A DNA stretch of 64,000 nucleotides from Gordonia namibiensis NBRC 108229 (GTDB lineage Bacteria > Actinomycetota > Actinomycetes > Mycobacteriales > Mycobacteriaceae), in NCBI RefSeq assembly GCF_000298235.1, contig NZ_BAHE01000032.1, positions 1 to 64,000 on the forward strand, in the 5' to 3' direction. The notes beneath the pieces are model-generated. The model was not told the DNA's origin, did not search any database, and saw nothing but the letters and a program-made list of their open reading frames with translations. The stretch's first letter is position 1, and the number at the start of each line of letters is the position of its first letter. This document shows, piece after piece, positions 30,132-39,257 of this stretch. The position numbers and the translations under genes are program-made.

Positions 30132-30155
30132 ATCACCTCCCGCGCAAGCATTTTT

Positions 30156-30242
30156 CTCCCGCGGGACTGATTACTTCCCGCTTATTGGCTAGCACCCGCG
30201 GGAGGGAAACGGTCACGCGCGCGGTGAACGCTCCCGCGGGAG
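30156..30242. repeat. Three copies of the palindrome CTCCCGCGGGAG
   Basis: Copies at 30156-30166, 30193-30204 and 30231-30242 lie in the 183-bp gap between two convergent genes. The three are spaced about 38 bases apart. They may be terminators or protein sites; the gap has no other feature. Confidence 0.65.
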
Positions 30243-30249
30243 AAGCGCC

Positions 30250-31668
30250 CTACACGGGCCGGAACCCGACCTTCCGCGTCATCTCGTCGGCGGTCACCAA
30301 CTCGACGTCGAGTCTGGTGCCCGGTCGGAGTTCGCCCTCGCACCCCGCGATGACCGGCGGGTCGGCGATGAAGATCTGGGCGGGCTTGCGTTCGGTGGCG
30401 GCGGACATGACGACGGCGTCGAAGCGCTCACCGACGCGGTCGCCGAGGATGACGGCCTCGGCGAGGTCGATGCTCGCGCGGTCGGCGGTGGCACCCAGCG
30501 TGTCGGCGGAGCGGAGGATCTTCGGCAGTGTCGGCAGGGCTCGAATCACCCACTCGGGTACCTCCTCACCCGCGGTGACCGCGAGGCAGACCTCGGTGGC
30601 GAACCGGTCGCCGAGTCGACGCAGCGGCGCGGTGACGTGGGCGTAGAGACCGGCGATGGCGGCGTGCTGCTTCTTGTCGTGCGGAATGGCACGCGCCTCG
30701 TCCGAGCCGTCGAGCGCGAGATAGTTGGCGCCCCGCATGAGTCCGCTCGCTGCCGACTGGATGGCGAGCGTGCTCGGCCTGTCGCCGGGCAGGCCAGCCA
30801 GGAATCGACCCACCGCCATGCCCTCGGGCCATTCGACGCCGAGCGCCATCGCGGCGGCGCGCAGATCCTCGACCGCCTCGGGATCGGCGGGCGGTAGCGT
30901 CCGCAACAGTCCGATGCCCGCGTCGGCCATGATCGTGCCCGCGCACATCCCGGCCAGCAGCGAGAGCTGGGAGTTCCACATGTCGGCCGGGGTGTGGGGT
31001 TCGAGATCGAGCCGCCAGCCCGCCTCCGTACGGAACACCTGCTGGTCCGGCAGATCGAGTTCGACGGCCCCGCGGTCCATCGCCACGTTCTGCCGCAGCT
31101 CACCGAAAGCCGGCAGCGCCGCGATCGACGGGTGGAGGCGTCCGGCCTCGGCGTCGGCGCTGACCCCCGCGTAGTCGAAGCGGGCCACGGATCGAATCCG
31201 CGCTCGCCGCACCCGGACGTCGGTGACCGTCCCGTCCCCCGCGACTCGGATCGTCCAGAGCACGCACGGCCGAACCTGTTCGGGCAGAAGCGATCCGCTG
31301 CCCTCGGACAGTTCCCGCGGATGCAGCGGCACCGAACCGTCCGGGAAGTACACGGTGGTCCCGCGGCGTCGGCTCTCCTGATCGAGTGCGCCCTCGGGGA
31401 TCACCAGGGCCGCGACGTCGGCGATGGCGTAGTCGACGACGAAGCCGTCACCGTCGGTGGCGAGGTGGACGGCCTGGTCGAGATCGCGCGACGTCGGCGG
31501 GTCGATGGTGACGAACGGGACGTCGGTATGGTCCTCACGCGCATCCGCGAATCGGTCGACGGCGTCGCGGGCCTCGGCGAGCGCGTCGTCGCCATAGGAC
31601 TCGTCCACCCCGAGCTGATCGCGGATACCGGCGAAGTCGATGTCGGGGGCGAAGAGGAAGCGAGTCAC
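30250..31668 (-). CDS. RNB domain ribonuclease (RNase II/R type)
   Basis: A 472-aa protein from GTG 31668. It is essentially the RNB catalytic domain without clear cold-shock or S1 RNA-binding domains, and so is shorter than RNase R. The metal site reads TIDPPTSRDLDQA (D56, D62, D64 with Q65). RNase II has a fourth aspartate where Q65 stands, but I recall the same Gln in other actinobacterial homologues. YAIADVAALV, RRRGTTVYFPDGSVPLHP and YAHVTAPLRRLGDRF are further hallmarks. A start at 31797 would overlap rnpB and is less likely. The C-terminus lies next to the palindromes. Confidence 0.9.
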   Translation of the reverse strand: MTRFLFAPDIDFAGIRDQLGVDESYGDDALAEARDAVDRFADAREDHTDVPFVTIDPPTSRDLDQAVHLATDGDGFVVDYAIADVAALVIPEGALDQESRRRGTTVYFPDGSVPLHPRELSEGSGSLLPEQVRPCVLWTIRVAGDGTVTDVRVRRARIRSVARFDYAGVSADAEAGRLHPSIAALPAFGELRQNVAMDRGAVELDLPDQQVFRTEAGWRLDLEPHTPADMWNSQLSLLAGMCAGTIMADAGIGLLRTLPPADPEAVEDLRAAAMALGVEWPEGMAVGRFLAGLPGDRPSTLAIQSAASGLMRGANYLALDGSDEARAIPHDKKQHAAIAGLYAHVTAPLRRLGDRFATEVCLAVTAGEEVPEWVIRALPTLPKILRSADTLGATADRASIDLAEAVILGDRVGERFDAVVMSAATERKPAQIFIADPPVIAGCEGELRPGTRLDVELVTADEMTRKVGFRPV

Positions 31669-31723
31669 GTCTCGAACCCTAGCGCGCGTGAGCGCGGTCG
31701 AAACCGGAGCGCGCGGGCCGAGG

Positions 31724-32145
<422 letters not shown>

Positions 32146-32187
32146 GGAACCCAGGATACGGCAGGGTCGTAATTCGATGTGCAGCCG

Positions 32188-32838
32188 TCAGTGCCAGTGC
32201 GCGGCGTCGTTGACCAGACGCACAACGGAACCGCCGTCGGGGAAGAACTCGGCGATCGACACCGACGCGAGGTCGAGGTGGAGACGGAACAGCAGCTCCG
32301 GACCGACACCCAGCGCCTCACGCAACATCAGCTTGATCGGGGTGACGTGCGAGACGATCACGACCGTCTGCCCCGGATACCGCTGCAGCAGATCGTCTTT
32401 CGTCTCTGCGACGCGCTCGGCGACCTGAGCGAAGCTCTCACCGCCCGGCGCGGGCACGGTGATGTCCGACAGCCATTCGCGATGGATCTCCGGATGCCGT
32501 TCGGACGCTTCGAGGAAGGTCAGGCCCTCCCACTCGCCGAAGTCGTTCTCAATGAGTCCGGGATGTTCGACGACGTCGACCCCGGTCACCGCGGCGACCT
32601 CCTCGGCGGTGGCGCGGGCGCGGCTCAGCGGTGAGGTCACAATCGCCGAGATGCCCTCCTCGCGCTGAACCCGTTGGGCCGCCGCGCGGGCCTGGCGCAC
32701 CCCCTCCGCGGTCAGCGCGGGATTGCCGCGCCCGGAGTACCGGCGATCCACCGACAGCGCCGTCTGGCCGTGGCGCAGCAGGATGAACCGGGTCGGTGAA
32801 CTCCGCTGCCCCTGCCAGGACGGGGACTTCTCGCCCAC
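32188..32838 (-). CDS. Histidine phosphatase (phosphoglycerate mutase-like)
   Basis: A 216-aa protein from GTG 32838, five bases after the upstream stop. The phosphohistidine motif LLRHGQT, then YSGRGNPALTAEGVRQA, SPLSRARATAEEVA, and the second catalytic histidine in IVSHVTPIK define the family. By position and motif it matches the C-terminal half of Rv2228c, where it is fused to RNase HI and called an alpha-ribazole phosphatase (CobC-like). No RNase HI domain is present here. A role in removing the 5'-phosphate of alpha-ribazole is plausible given the cobalamin genes in the window but is not proven. Confidence 0.88.
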   Translation of the reverse strand: MGEKSPSWQGQRSSPTRFILLRHGQTALSVDRRYSGRGNPALTAEGVRQARAAAQRVQREEGISAIVTSPLSRARATAEEVAAVTGVDVVEHPGLIENDFGEWEGLTFLEASERHPEIHREWLSDITVPAPGGESFAQVAERVAETKDDLLQRYPGQTVVIVSHVTPIKLMLREALGVGPELLFRLHLDLASVSIAEFFPDGGSVVRLVNDAAHWH

Positions 32839-32843
32839 GGGTG

Positions 32844-33581
32844 TCAGATCCCCGATTCGGCGGTCCGCACGAGGATCGCGCCGCATTCCTCGCAGCGGAT
32901 GACCTCATCGGACAATGCCGCGCTGATCGAGGCGATGGTGCCGCGGTCGAGTTCCATGCGACAGGCACCGCAGCGTCGTGCGCGCAGGAGTCCTGCGCCG
33001 ATGCGACCGTTGGCCCGCTGCTTGTCATAGACGGCCAGCAGGTCGGCGTCGATCTCCGCGGCCAGCGTGTCCCGCTTCTCGTGGGCGCGCGTCAGGTCCT
33101 CTTCGATGGAGGCGAGCGACTGATCCCGGCGGACCCGGGTGTCGGCAATCTTCTCCTCGAGGTGCGAAATCGTCGCGGCGGCGCGATCGCGCTCGGCTTC
33201 GACGGCCTCCTGCTGCTCCATGAGGGTCAGCATCTCCTCCTCGAAGGCCGCGCGACGGCGTCCGAGTCCGGCGAGTTCGTGCTGCAGCTCCGACAATGCC
33301 TTGGGCGCCAACCCACCGGCGGCGAGCTGCTTGGAGTCCTTGGCCTCGCGGTTGGCCATCCCGGTCACCTCGGACTCGATGCGGCGGTATTCGCGGCCCA
33401 GGTCCTCGGCGGAGATCTCCGCGCGCACCAGATCGTCACGGGCAGCGTCGATCGCCTTCTCCTGCTCGGCGATCTCGGCGTTCTCGGGCAAGTTCTTGCG
33501 GCGATGCTCGAGTCGGTTGATCTCGGCATCGGAGTCCGCGAGATCGAGCAACAGTCGCTGCACTCCGGCGTCGACTTTCAT
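32844..33581 (-). CDS. Coiled-coil protein with C-terminal zinc ribbon
   Basis: A 245-aa protein (same length as Rv2229c, as I recall) starting at ATG 33581 with GGAGG at a good distance. Residues about 10-175 are long charged coiled coil (ENAEIAEQEKAIDAARDDL, ERDRAAATISHLEEKI). The C-terminus carries two CxxC pairs, RRCGACRMEL and IRCEECGAIL, that form a four-cysteine zinc ribbon. It resembles the CT398/FlgZ-type family and is thought to bind nucleic acid or a partner protein; the function is not known. It is coupled to the histidine phosphatase. Confidence 0.88.
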   Translation of the reverse strand: MKVDAGVQRLLLDLADSDAEINRLEHRRKNLPENAEIAEQEKAIDAARDDLVRAEISAEDLGREYRRIESEVTGMANREAKDSKQLAAGGLAPKALSELQHELAGLGRRRAAFEEEMLTLMEQQEAVEAERDRAAATISHLEEKIADTRVRRDQSLASIEEDLTRAHEKRDTLAAEIDADLLAVYDKQRANGRIGAGLLRARRCGACRMELDRGTIASISAALSDEVIRCEECGAILVRTAESGI

Positions 33582-33682
33582 TGCGGCCTCCTCTCTCTGA
33601 AGTTCTGAAGTCCCCCTACCGTACGCGGCTGGTCCCGGCGTTCCGGCGGGCGGATGGTCTTTGTCAGGAAGTCCTGCACCAC

Positions 33683-34822
33683 TCACCCGAAGCTGTGCAG
33701 CCCGAACGGGTCGGTCGGCGTGTCGTACACCACCACCGGCACGTCGCATTCGGTGCGGACCAGCTCCGCAACTTGCGCGCACCAGGGGAACTCGGTGGCC
33801 CAATGTCCGGCGTCGACGAGTGCCGGCCCGCCGTCGCGCAGACTCTCGTCGGCGGGATGGTGGCGTAGATCGCCGGTCACATAGACGTCCACGTCGAGCC
33901 CGCGCACACGCCCGAGCAGCGAGTCGCCCGCCCCACCGCAGACCGCGACCGTGCGCACCAGCGCATCCGGATCGCCGGCCGCCCGGATTCCCGACGGTGC
34001 GCCCAGTGCGCGGGCGACGACCCCGGTGAAATCACGCAGTGTCATCGGCTCGGGCAGCGAACCGACCCGGCCCAGACCCACGCCGCTGCCGAGGTCGGCG
34101 AGTTCGAAGACGTCGAATGCCGGTTCCTCGTACGGGTGGGCGTTGCGCAGCGCCCGGAGCACCGCACCGCGGATCGACCGGTTCGCGACCATCTCGACCC
34201 GCGCCTCGTCGACGTGGGTGCGGGTGCCGATCTCCCCGATCGTCGGCGATGCATCTTCCTGCGCCTCGAACTGGCCGGTGCCCACCACCGTCCACGAGCA
34301 GTCGCGGTAGTCGCCGATGGCGCCGGCGCCGGCGGCGAACATCGCCTCACTGACCTGTTCGACGTTTCCCTCGGGCACCATCACCACCCACTTGTCCAGT
34401 GGTGCAGCCGCTTTCGGTTCGATGGGCACGGTGTCGACGACGCCGAGCAGGTCGGCGAGAGCGTCGGACACACCCGGCCGCGCACTGTCGGCGTTGGTGT
34501 GGGCCGACAACAGCGCGATGCCGTTGCGGATCAGGCGGTGCACGATGCGCCCCTTCGGGGTCTCGGCGGCCACCGACGTGACGCCGCGCATCAGCAGCGG
34601 GTGATGGGCGATCACCAGGTCCGCTTTCCCGGCGACGGCCGAGTCGACGACGGCATCGGTCACGTCGACGCACGCCAGGACTCGACGCACCGGCTCGGAA
34701 CGGTCGCCGCACACGAGCCCCACGGCGTCCCAGGACTCGGCGAGCGCCGGCGGATACGCACGCTCGACGGCGTCGACCACGTCCCCGACGGTGATCTCCT
34801 CAGACGTCGATCCGGTTCCCAT
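33683..34822 (-). CDS. NIF3-like dinuclear metal centre protein
   Basis: A 379-aa GTP cyclohydrolase I type 2/NIF3 family protein. The N- and C-terminal halves contribute the metal ligands: VIAHHPLLMRG with SAHTNAD and, near the end, YVTGDLRHHPADE with DAGHWATE. A 120-aa insert (about 125-240) with the NAHPYEEPAFDV motif is typical of longer members. The molecular function is unknown. The start at ATG 34822 overlaps the upstream cobC end by 23 bases, so they are coupled (Rv2231c-Rv2230c order). Confidence 0.9.
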   Translation of the reverse strand: MGTGSTSEEITVGDVVDAVERAYPPALAESWDAVGLVCGDRSEPVRRVLACVDVTDAVVDSAVAGKADLVIAHHPLLMRGVTSVAAETPKGRIVHRLIRNGIALLSAHTNADSARPGVSDALADLLGVVDTVPIEPKAAAPLDKWVVMVPEGNVEQVSEAMFAAGAGAIGDYRDCSWTVVGTGQFEAQEDASPTIGEIGTRTHVDEARVEMVANRSIRGAVLRALRNAHPYEEPAFDVFELADLGSGVGLGRVGSLPEPMTLRDFTGVVARALGAPSGIRAAGDPDALVRTVAVCGGAGDSLLGRVRGLDVDVYVTGDLRHHPADESLRDGGPALVDAGHWATEFPWCAQVAELVRTECDVPVVVYDTPTDPFGLHSFG

Positions 34823-35894
34823 CCCTCATCTCCTCTCGTACCTGCTCGATGGCCGCGGTCAGCGCGCGGACCTGCTCGACCGGACGTACCGCGAGCCGCA
34901 GATGCTCGTCGCCGAGTCCGACGAAGTTGGCACAACTGCGCACCGCGAACCCGCGGTCGACAAGGCGCTTCTTCACCTCGGTGGCGCGCGGTACCTCGAC
35001 GAGGACGAATGGCGCGGCCGGCTCCGCCACGACTACTAGACCGATCCGCGTCAGTTCGTCGACCATCTCGGCGCGCTCGGCCGCGACCCGTCGGGCCTGC
35101 TCGGCGCAGTAGCGGTGTCCCTCGTCGCCGAGGCAGGCGGTCAGGGCGGCCAGCGCGGGTGTGGACAGCGCCCAGGGACGACGCCCCGCACGCAGTCGTG
35201 CGAGGATCTCCGGCGCCGCGACAAGGTATCCGGCCCGGAGCCCGGCTAGCCCGAAAGTCTTTGTCACGCTGCGGATCACGATGAGGTCCGGCCAGTCCGA
35301 CGATGCCAGCGACTGCGGCTCGAGTTCATCGTCGGCCCCGAGGGTGAGGTCGGCGAAGGCCTCGTCGACGACGATGATGCGTCCCGGTCGCCGCAGCGCG
35401 TCGATCGACTCCCGCGGGTGCAGCACCGACGTCGGGTTGGTGGGGTTGCCCAGGATCACCAGGTCGGCGGTGTCGGGCACTTGCGCCCCGGACAGACGCC
35501 ACGGCTCGTCGAGCGGAACCTGCGTGATGGGCACGCCCGCGGCACGCAGTGCGATCTCCGGTTCGGTGAACGACGGCTGGATCAGCGCGGCATGGCGCGC
35601 GCCGAGGCGCGGGAGCATCTCGAAACCGTCGGCCGCGCCGGACAGCAGCAGCACGTCGTCGGGCGAGCGACCGTGGGTGGCGGCGATGGCGTCGACCGCG
35701 CGCCGCTCGTCGTCGCGGCCGGGATACCGGGCCAGGTCTCCGAGACCGCGCGTGATGGCGTCGAGGACGAAAGGCGGTGGAGTGCCACGGACATTGACGG
35801 CGAAATCGATGAGCCCGGGTGCCGCGTCCTGATCGCCGTGCCGATCCGGATCGGACAGGTCGGATGTGGATGCGACGCCAGACCCAGCTGTCAT
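34800..35894 (-). CDS. cobC: Threonine-phosphate decarboxylase-type aminotransferase
   Basis: A 364-aa PLP enzyme of fold type I from ATG 35894. It is annotated cobC in mycobacteria and would make (R)-1-amino-2-propanol phosphate for the cobinamide side chain, or act as a histidinol-phosphate aminotransferase-like enzyme. The cofactor lysine lies in SVTKTFGLAGLRAGY, and ILGNPTNPTS and VVDEAFADL are typical. Upstream, 29 bases separate it from the divergent ptkA start. CobD/CbiB, which uses the product, is encoded at 39235-40212. Confidence 0.9.
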   Translation of the reverse strand: MTAGSGVASTSDLSDPDRHGDQDAAPGLIDFAVNVRGTPPPFVLDAITRGLGDLARYPGRDDERRAVDAIAATHGRSPDDVLLLSGAADGFEMLPRLGARHAALIQPSFTEPEIALRAAGVPITQVPLDEPWRLSGAQVPDTADLVILGNPTNPTSVLHPRESIDALRRPGRIIVVDEAFADLTLGADDELEPQSLASSDWPDLIVIRSVTKTFGLAGLRAGYLVAAPEILARLRAGRRPWALSTPALAALTACLGDEGHRYCAEQARRVAAERAEMVDELTRIGLVVVAEPAAPFVLVEVPRATEVKKRLVDRGFAVRSCANFVGLGDEHLRLAVRPVEQVRALTAAIEQVREEMRDGNRIDV

Positions 35895-35924
35895 GTCTAT
35901 TGACCTTACGTGCACGATGGACGC

Positions 35925-36611
35925 GTGTTGACGCCGCCAGATCCCCGCCATCCTGACACCGTGCTGCTCTTCGACCTCGACGGCACGATCACCGACAGCT
36001 TCGCGGGTATCGCCAACAGCTTCCGGCACGCCCTCGCCGCCGTCGACGCGCCCGAGCCCGATCCGCAGGTCGTCGCGGGCATCGTCGGGCCGCCGATGAT
36101 CGACACCCTCAACGGCCTGGGGCTCGCCCCCGAGGTCGCGGAAGAGGCGATGCGCGCCTACCGGGAGCGCTACACCGAGATCGGCTGGCGGGAGAACGCG
36201 GTCTACGACGGGATGCCCGACGTCCTGGCCGACCTGTCGGCGTCGGGGCGCACGATGGCGGTCGCGACGTCGAAGAACCAGACCACCGCCCACCGGATCC
36301 TCGAGCACTTCGGTCTCACCGACCACTTCAAGTACATCGCCGGCGCCAGCGACGACGGCACGCGTCGCCACAAGGCCGACGTCATCGCCCACGCGGTCGC
36401 CGAACTGGGGCTTCCCGTCGACGCCGACACCGGCCACGTCACCGCGCCGGTCGTGATGATCGGCGATCGCAGTCACGACGTGCACGGCGCCGCGGCCTTC
36501 GGCATCTCAGCGATCCTGGTCAGATGGGGTTACTCTCTGCACGGGGAGGAACAGGACGCCGCTTGGACGGTTGAGTCTCCAGCCGAATTGCGCGACGTCC
36601 TGGGTATGTGA
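35925..36611 (+). CDS. ptkA: HAD hydrolase, PtkA-like
   Basis: A 228-aa HAD protein with motif I LLFDLDGTITDSF, motif II VATSKNQTT, and motif IV MIGDRSHDVHGA. By position (next to ptpA) it is the counterpart of M. tuberculosis PtkA (Rv2232), a HAD-family protein reported to phosphorylate PtpA. The M. tuberculosis protein has, as I recall, a disordered N-terminal region of about 80 residues that is missing here. Whether this shorter form is a kinase or a phosphoglycolate phosphatase-type enzyme cannot be told. The start is GTG 35925; GTG 35910 is also possible. Confidence 0.85.
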   Translation: MLTPPDPRHPDTVLLFDLDGTITDSFAGIANSFRHALAAVDAPEPDPQVVAGIVGPPMIDTLNGLGLAPEVAEEAMRAYRERYTEIGWRENAVYDGMPDVLADLSASGRTMAVATSKNQTTAHRILEHFGLTDHFKYIAGASDDGTRRHKADVIAHAVAELGLPVDADTGHVTAPVVMIGDRSHDVHGAAAFGISAILVRWGYSLHGEEQDAAWTVESPAELRDVLGM

Positions 36612-36664
36612 CCGGCGCCCTCGATCATCGAGCGCGCCGGCGCGTCGAGCTGAGGTAGACACCA

Positions 36665-37144
36665 GTGGCTGAAGAACTACACATCTGCTTCGTGTGCACG
36701 GGCAACATCTGCCGGTCGCCGATGGCGCAGAACATCTTCCGGAACGCTCTGGACGACGCCGGGCTGGGTGGCAAGGTACGCGTCAGCAGTTGCGGGATCA
36801 CCGGCTATCACGTCGGCGAGCCGGCCGACAACCGTGCCCGCACCGAACTGCTCGCCCACGGCTACTCCGACGCGCACGTGGCGGCGCTGCTCGGACCCGA
36901 ACACTTCGACGCCGATCTCTTCCTGGCGATGGACGACGGCCACGTCCGGGAGCTCGAGCGCAAGCGGCTCGGCGACCGGACGCGACTGCTGCGGTCGTTC
37001 GACCCGTCGGTATCCGCCGGTGACCTCGCCCTGTTCGACCCCTATTACGGCAGCACCGACGATTTCGTGGCCACCCGCGAACAGATCGAGAGCGCGGTCC
37101 CCGGCCTGATCGACTGGGTACGGATGCAGCTGGGCGTGGCCTGA
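36665..37144 (+). CDS. ptpA: Low-molecular-weight protein tyrosine phosphatase
   Basis: A 159-aa phosphatase from GTG 36665. The P-loop VCTGNICRS (C11-S18) contains the nucleophile and arginine, and the acid aspartate lies in FDPYYG (about residue 125). In M. tuberculosis PtpA is secreted into host macrophages and dephosphorylates host VPS33B; here the bacterium may use it otherwise. It lies 53 bases after the PtkA-like gene, as in M. tuberculosis. Confidence 0.94.
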   Translation: MAEELHICFVCTGNICRSPMAQNIFRNALDDAGLGGKVRVSSCGITGYHVGEPADNRARTELLAHGYSDAHVAALLGPEHFDADLFLAMDDGHVRELERKRLGDRTRLLRSFDPSVSAGDLALFDPYYGSTDDFVATREQIESAVPGLIDWVRMQLGVA

Positions 37145-37166
37145 CGACCACGCCGACCGACCGGTC

Positions 37167-38171
37167 TCAGCCGACCGGCGCCACCAGGTTGTGCACAAAG
37201 CGGATCTTCTCCAGCACCGGCGCCGGGAGCACGAACGGGTAGAGGTCCGGGTGACCCATCGACCGGTTGATCTGATTGAGCGCCCACGTCAGCGGCAGCC
37301 ACTCATCGATGATGCGGTCGAAGCCCACATCGCCCGGCGGGACGCTCTCCAGCGTCGTGCCCGAGGGCGCCATCGCGAACGCGGCCGCGGTGTCCAGGGT
37401 GTCGCGGATGTGCAGGTAGTGCGCGAAGGTCTCGGCGAAGTCCTCTGCCGGGTGCATCGTGGCGTAGGCGGAGACGAAGTTCTTCCGCCACCCCTCCGGC
37501 GCACCCTCCTTGTAGTGCCGGTCGAGCGCTGCCTGATAGTCGTCGTCGGGGTTGCCGAACAGTTCTTCGAACCGCGGCCGATGATCGTCGGTGATCAGGA
37601 CGAGCTGGTAGTAGTGGCCGATCTCGTGCCGGAAGTGTCCGAGGACCGTCCGGTACGGCTCGTCGAGTTCGACGCGCATCTGCTCACGGTGGACGTCGTC
37701 CCCCTCGGCGAGATCGAGGGTGATGACCCCGCTGGCGTGACCGGTGATGACGTTCTGTTGCGCGCTGGAGAGCAGGTCGAAGGCGAGGCCCGTGGTGGGA
37801 TTCTCGTCACGATTCTCGATCGGCAACCCGAGCTCGGTGAGCTCGAGGACGAGACGCCGCTTGGCGGTCTCGGCCTGGCCGAACACCACCAGCGCCTCGG
37901 GATCGTTGTCGCCGGGACGGGTGCGCGTCAGCTCGCACGACCGGCAGAGCTCGGGGTTACCGGTCCACTTCACCAGCCAGTTGCATTGCGCGACCTTGTT
38001 GTTGGCACATCGCTCGAGGAGGACGCCGTCGACCTCGGCGCGACCCGTGTCGTCGAGGACCTGGATGGAGCGAGACCCGAGCCAGAACCCGAGTGGGCTC
38101 TGGCAGCTCAGACACAGACTGTTCTCGAAGGACAGACGCTGGCCGCAGTTCAGACAGATGAAGTCTCGCAT
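37167..38171 (-). CDS. Putative zinc-binding metallopeptidase
   Basis: A 334-aa protein. An N-terminal zinc ribbon has CLNCGQ (C6, C9) and CLSCQ (C20, C23), with a second cysteine group further in (CANNKVAQC and CRSC). A later FRHEIGHYYQ is an HExxH zincin-type metal site, and FAETFAHYLHIRDT downstream is consistent with a third ligand. This is the domain order of the zinc-ribbon/Peptidase_Mx family. The substrate is unknown. It is convergent with ptpA and divergent from SURF1, and I do not recall it in the M. tuberculosis order. Confidence 0.85.
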   Translation of the reverse strand: MRDFICLNCGQRLSFENSLCLSCQSPLGFWLGSRSIQVLDDTGRAEVDGVLLERCANNKVAQCNWLVKWTGNPELCRSCELTRTRPGDNDPEALVVFGQAETAKRRLVLELTELGLPIENRDENPTTGLAFDLLSSAQQNVITGHASGVITLDLAEGDDVHREQMRVELDEPYRTVLGHFRHEIGHYYQLVLITDDHRPRFEELFGNPDDDYQAALDRHYKEGAPEGWRKNFVSAYATMHPAEDFAETFAHYLHIRDTLDTAAAFAMAPSGTTLESVPPGDVGFDRIIDEWLPLTWALNQINRSMGHPDLYPFVLPAPVLEKIRFVHNLVAPVG

Positions 38172-38207
38172 TAGATCACGCTACATGCGCTGAGTAACCT
38201 GGGCATC

Positions 38208-39257
38208 GTGCATGTGCTGCGAACGATCCTGCGTCCCGGGTGGATTGCCCTCGGCGTCGTCGTCGTGGCGTTCGCCGTGGCCTGTTTCACCCTCCTCGCG
38301 CCGTGGCAGCTGGGTAAGAACTCCGACACCGAGCGCCGCAACGATCTGATCCGTACCGCAACCTCTCTCGAAACCGCTCCGCTGGCCGAGGTGGCGCCCT
38401 CGTCGACCTTCGACCCGTCGACCGAGTGGCGCGAGGTCGAGGTGACCGGTCGCTACCTGGAGGACCGGCAGGCATTGGTGCGGCTGCGCAACATCCAGGA
38501 ACGCCCCGCCGTGGTCGTCCTGACGCCGTTCGCGGTGACCGGTTCGGATCGCGTGCTCCTCATCAACCGCGGTTTCGTCCGCCCGGTGGAGGGCGGGGTC
38601 CCCGACGTCCCGGCACCGCCGGCCGGCGAGCAGACCATCGACGGACGGATTCGAGCGGCGGAAAGCGTCAGCGCCGACCGCGGCTCCCTCTCCGACAACG
38701 GAGTACTCACGGTCCCGTCGATCAACCCGGGTCTGGTCGGAACAGCGACCGGTACGTCGATGGACGACTTCTACCTACAGCTGTCTCCGGACCAGCCGGG
38801 CTCCCTGGGTGAGATCCCGCTCCCCCAGCTCGACACCGGCCCCTACCTCTCGTACGGGCTGCAGTGGCTCGCCTTCGGGATCATGGCGCCGCTCGGCGTC
38901 CTGTACTTCCTGATCGCCGAGATCCGCTCACGCCGGCGCGCGGCCGCCGCGCGGGCCGCCACCGCAGCGGAGGCCACTGCCGAAACCGGTGAGGTCGCCG
39001 ACTCGGACACCGCTCGTCCCGCGGGCACGGCACCTGATCCGCAGCCGGGTAGCGCCGCCTCCCGCGCCGAACGTCGTCGCCAGATGCGCGAAGAGTTGCG
39101 CGCCGCGAGCGGCACCACGGTGGTCCACAACGTCGGACGCATCGGCCACGGGCCCGTCGCCGAGGACACGGTCGGCGATGTCCGCGACGCGACGCCCGAC
39201 CCCCGCAGGCAGGACGGTGACGTGCGGGACAAGCTCAGCCGGCGCTACGGCGGCTGA
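38208..39257 (+). CDS. SURF1 family cytochrome oxidase assembly protein
   Basis: A 349-aa protein with one membrane helix near the N-terminus (residues 8-30) and a second at about 212-236, with a SURF1 domain between them (FTLLAPWQLGKNSDTERRN, VEVTGRYL, VVVLTPFAVTGSDRVLLINRGFV). It helps insert heme a into cytochrome c oxidase. The 110-residue C-terminal tail is Ala/Arg/Asp-rich and probably disordered. The gene ends inside the convergent cobD end (39235-39257). Rv2235 is the syntenic gene. Confidence 0.92.
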   Translation: MHVLRTILRPGWIALGVVVVAFAVACFTLLAPWQLGKNSDTERRNDLIRTATSLETAPLAEVAPSSTFDPSTEWREVEVTGRYLEDRQALVRLRNIQERPAVVVLTPFAVTGSDRVLLINRGFVRPVEGGVPDVPAPPAGEQTIDGRIRAAESVSADRGSLSDNGVLTVPSINPGLVGTATGTSMDDFYLQLSPDQPGSLGEIPLPQLDTGPYLSYGLQWLAFGIMAPLGVLYFLIAEIRSRRRAAAARAATAAEATAETGEVADSDTARPAGTAPDPQPGSAASRAERRRQMREELRAASGTTVVHNVGRIGHGPVAEDTVGDVRDATPDPRRQDGDVRDKLSRRYGG

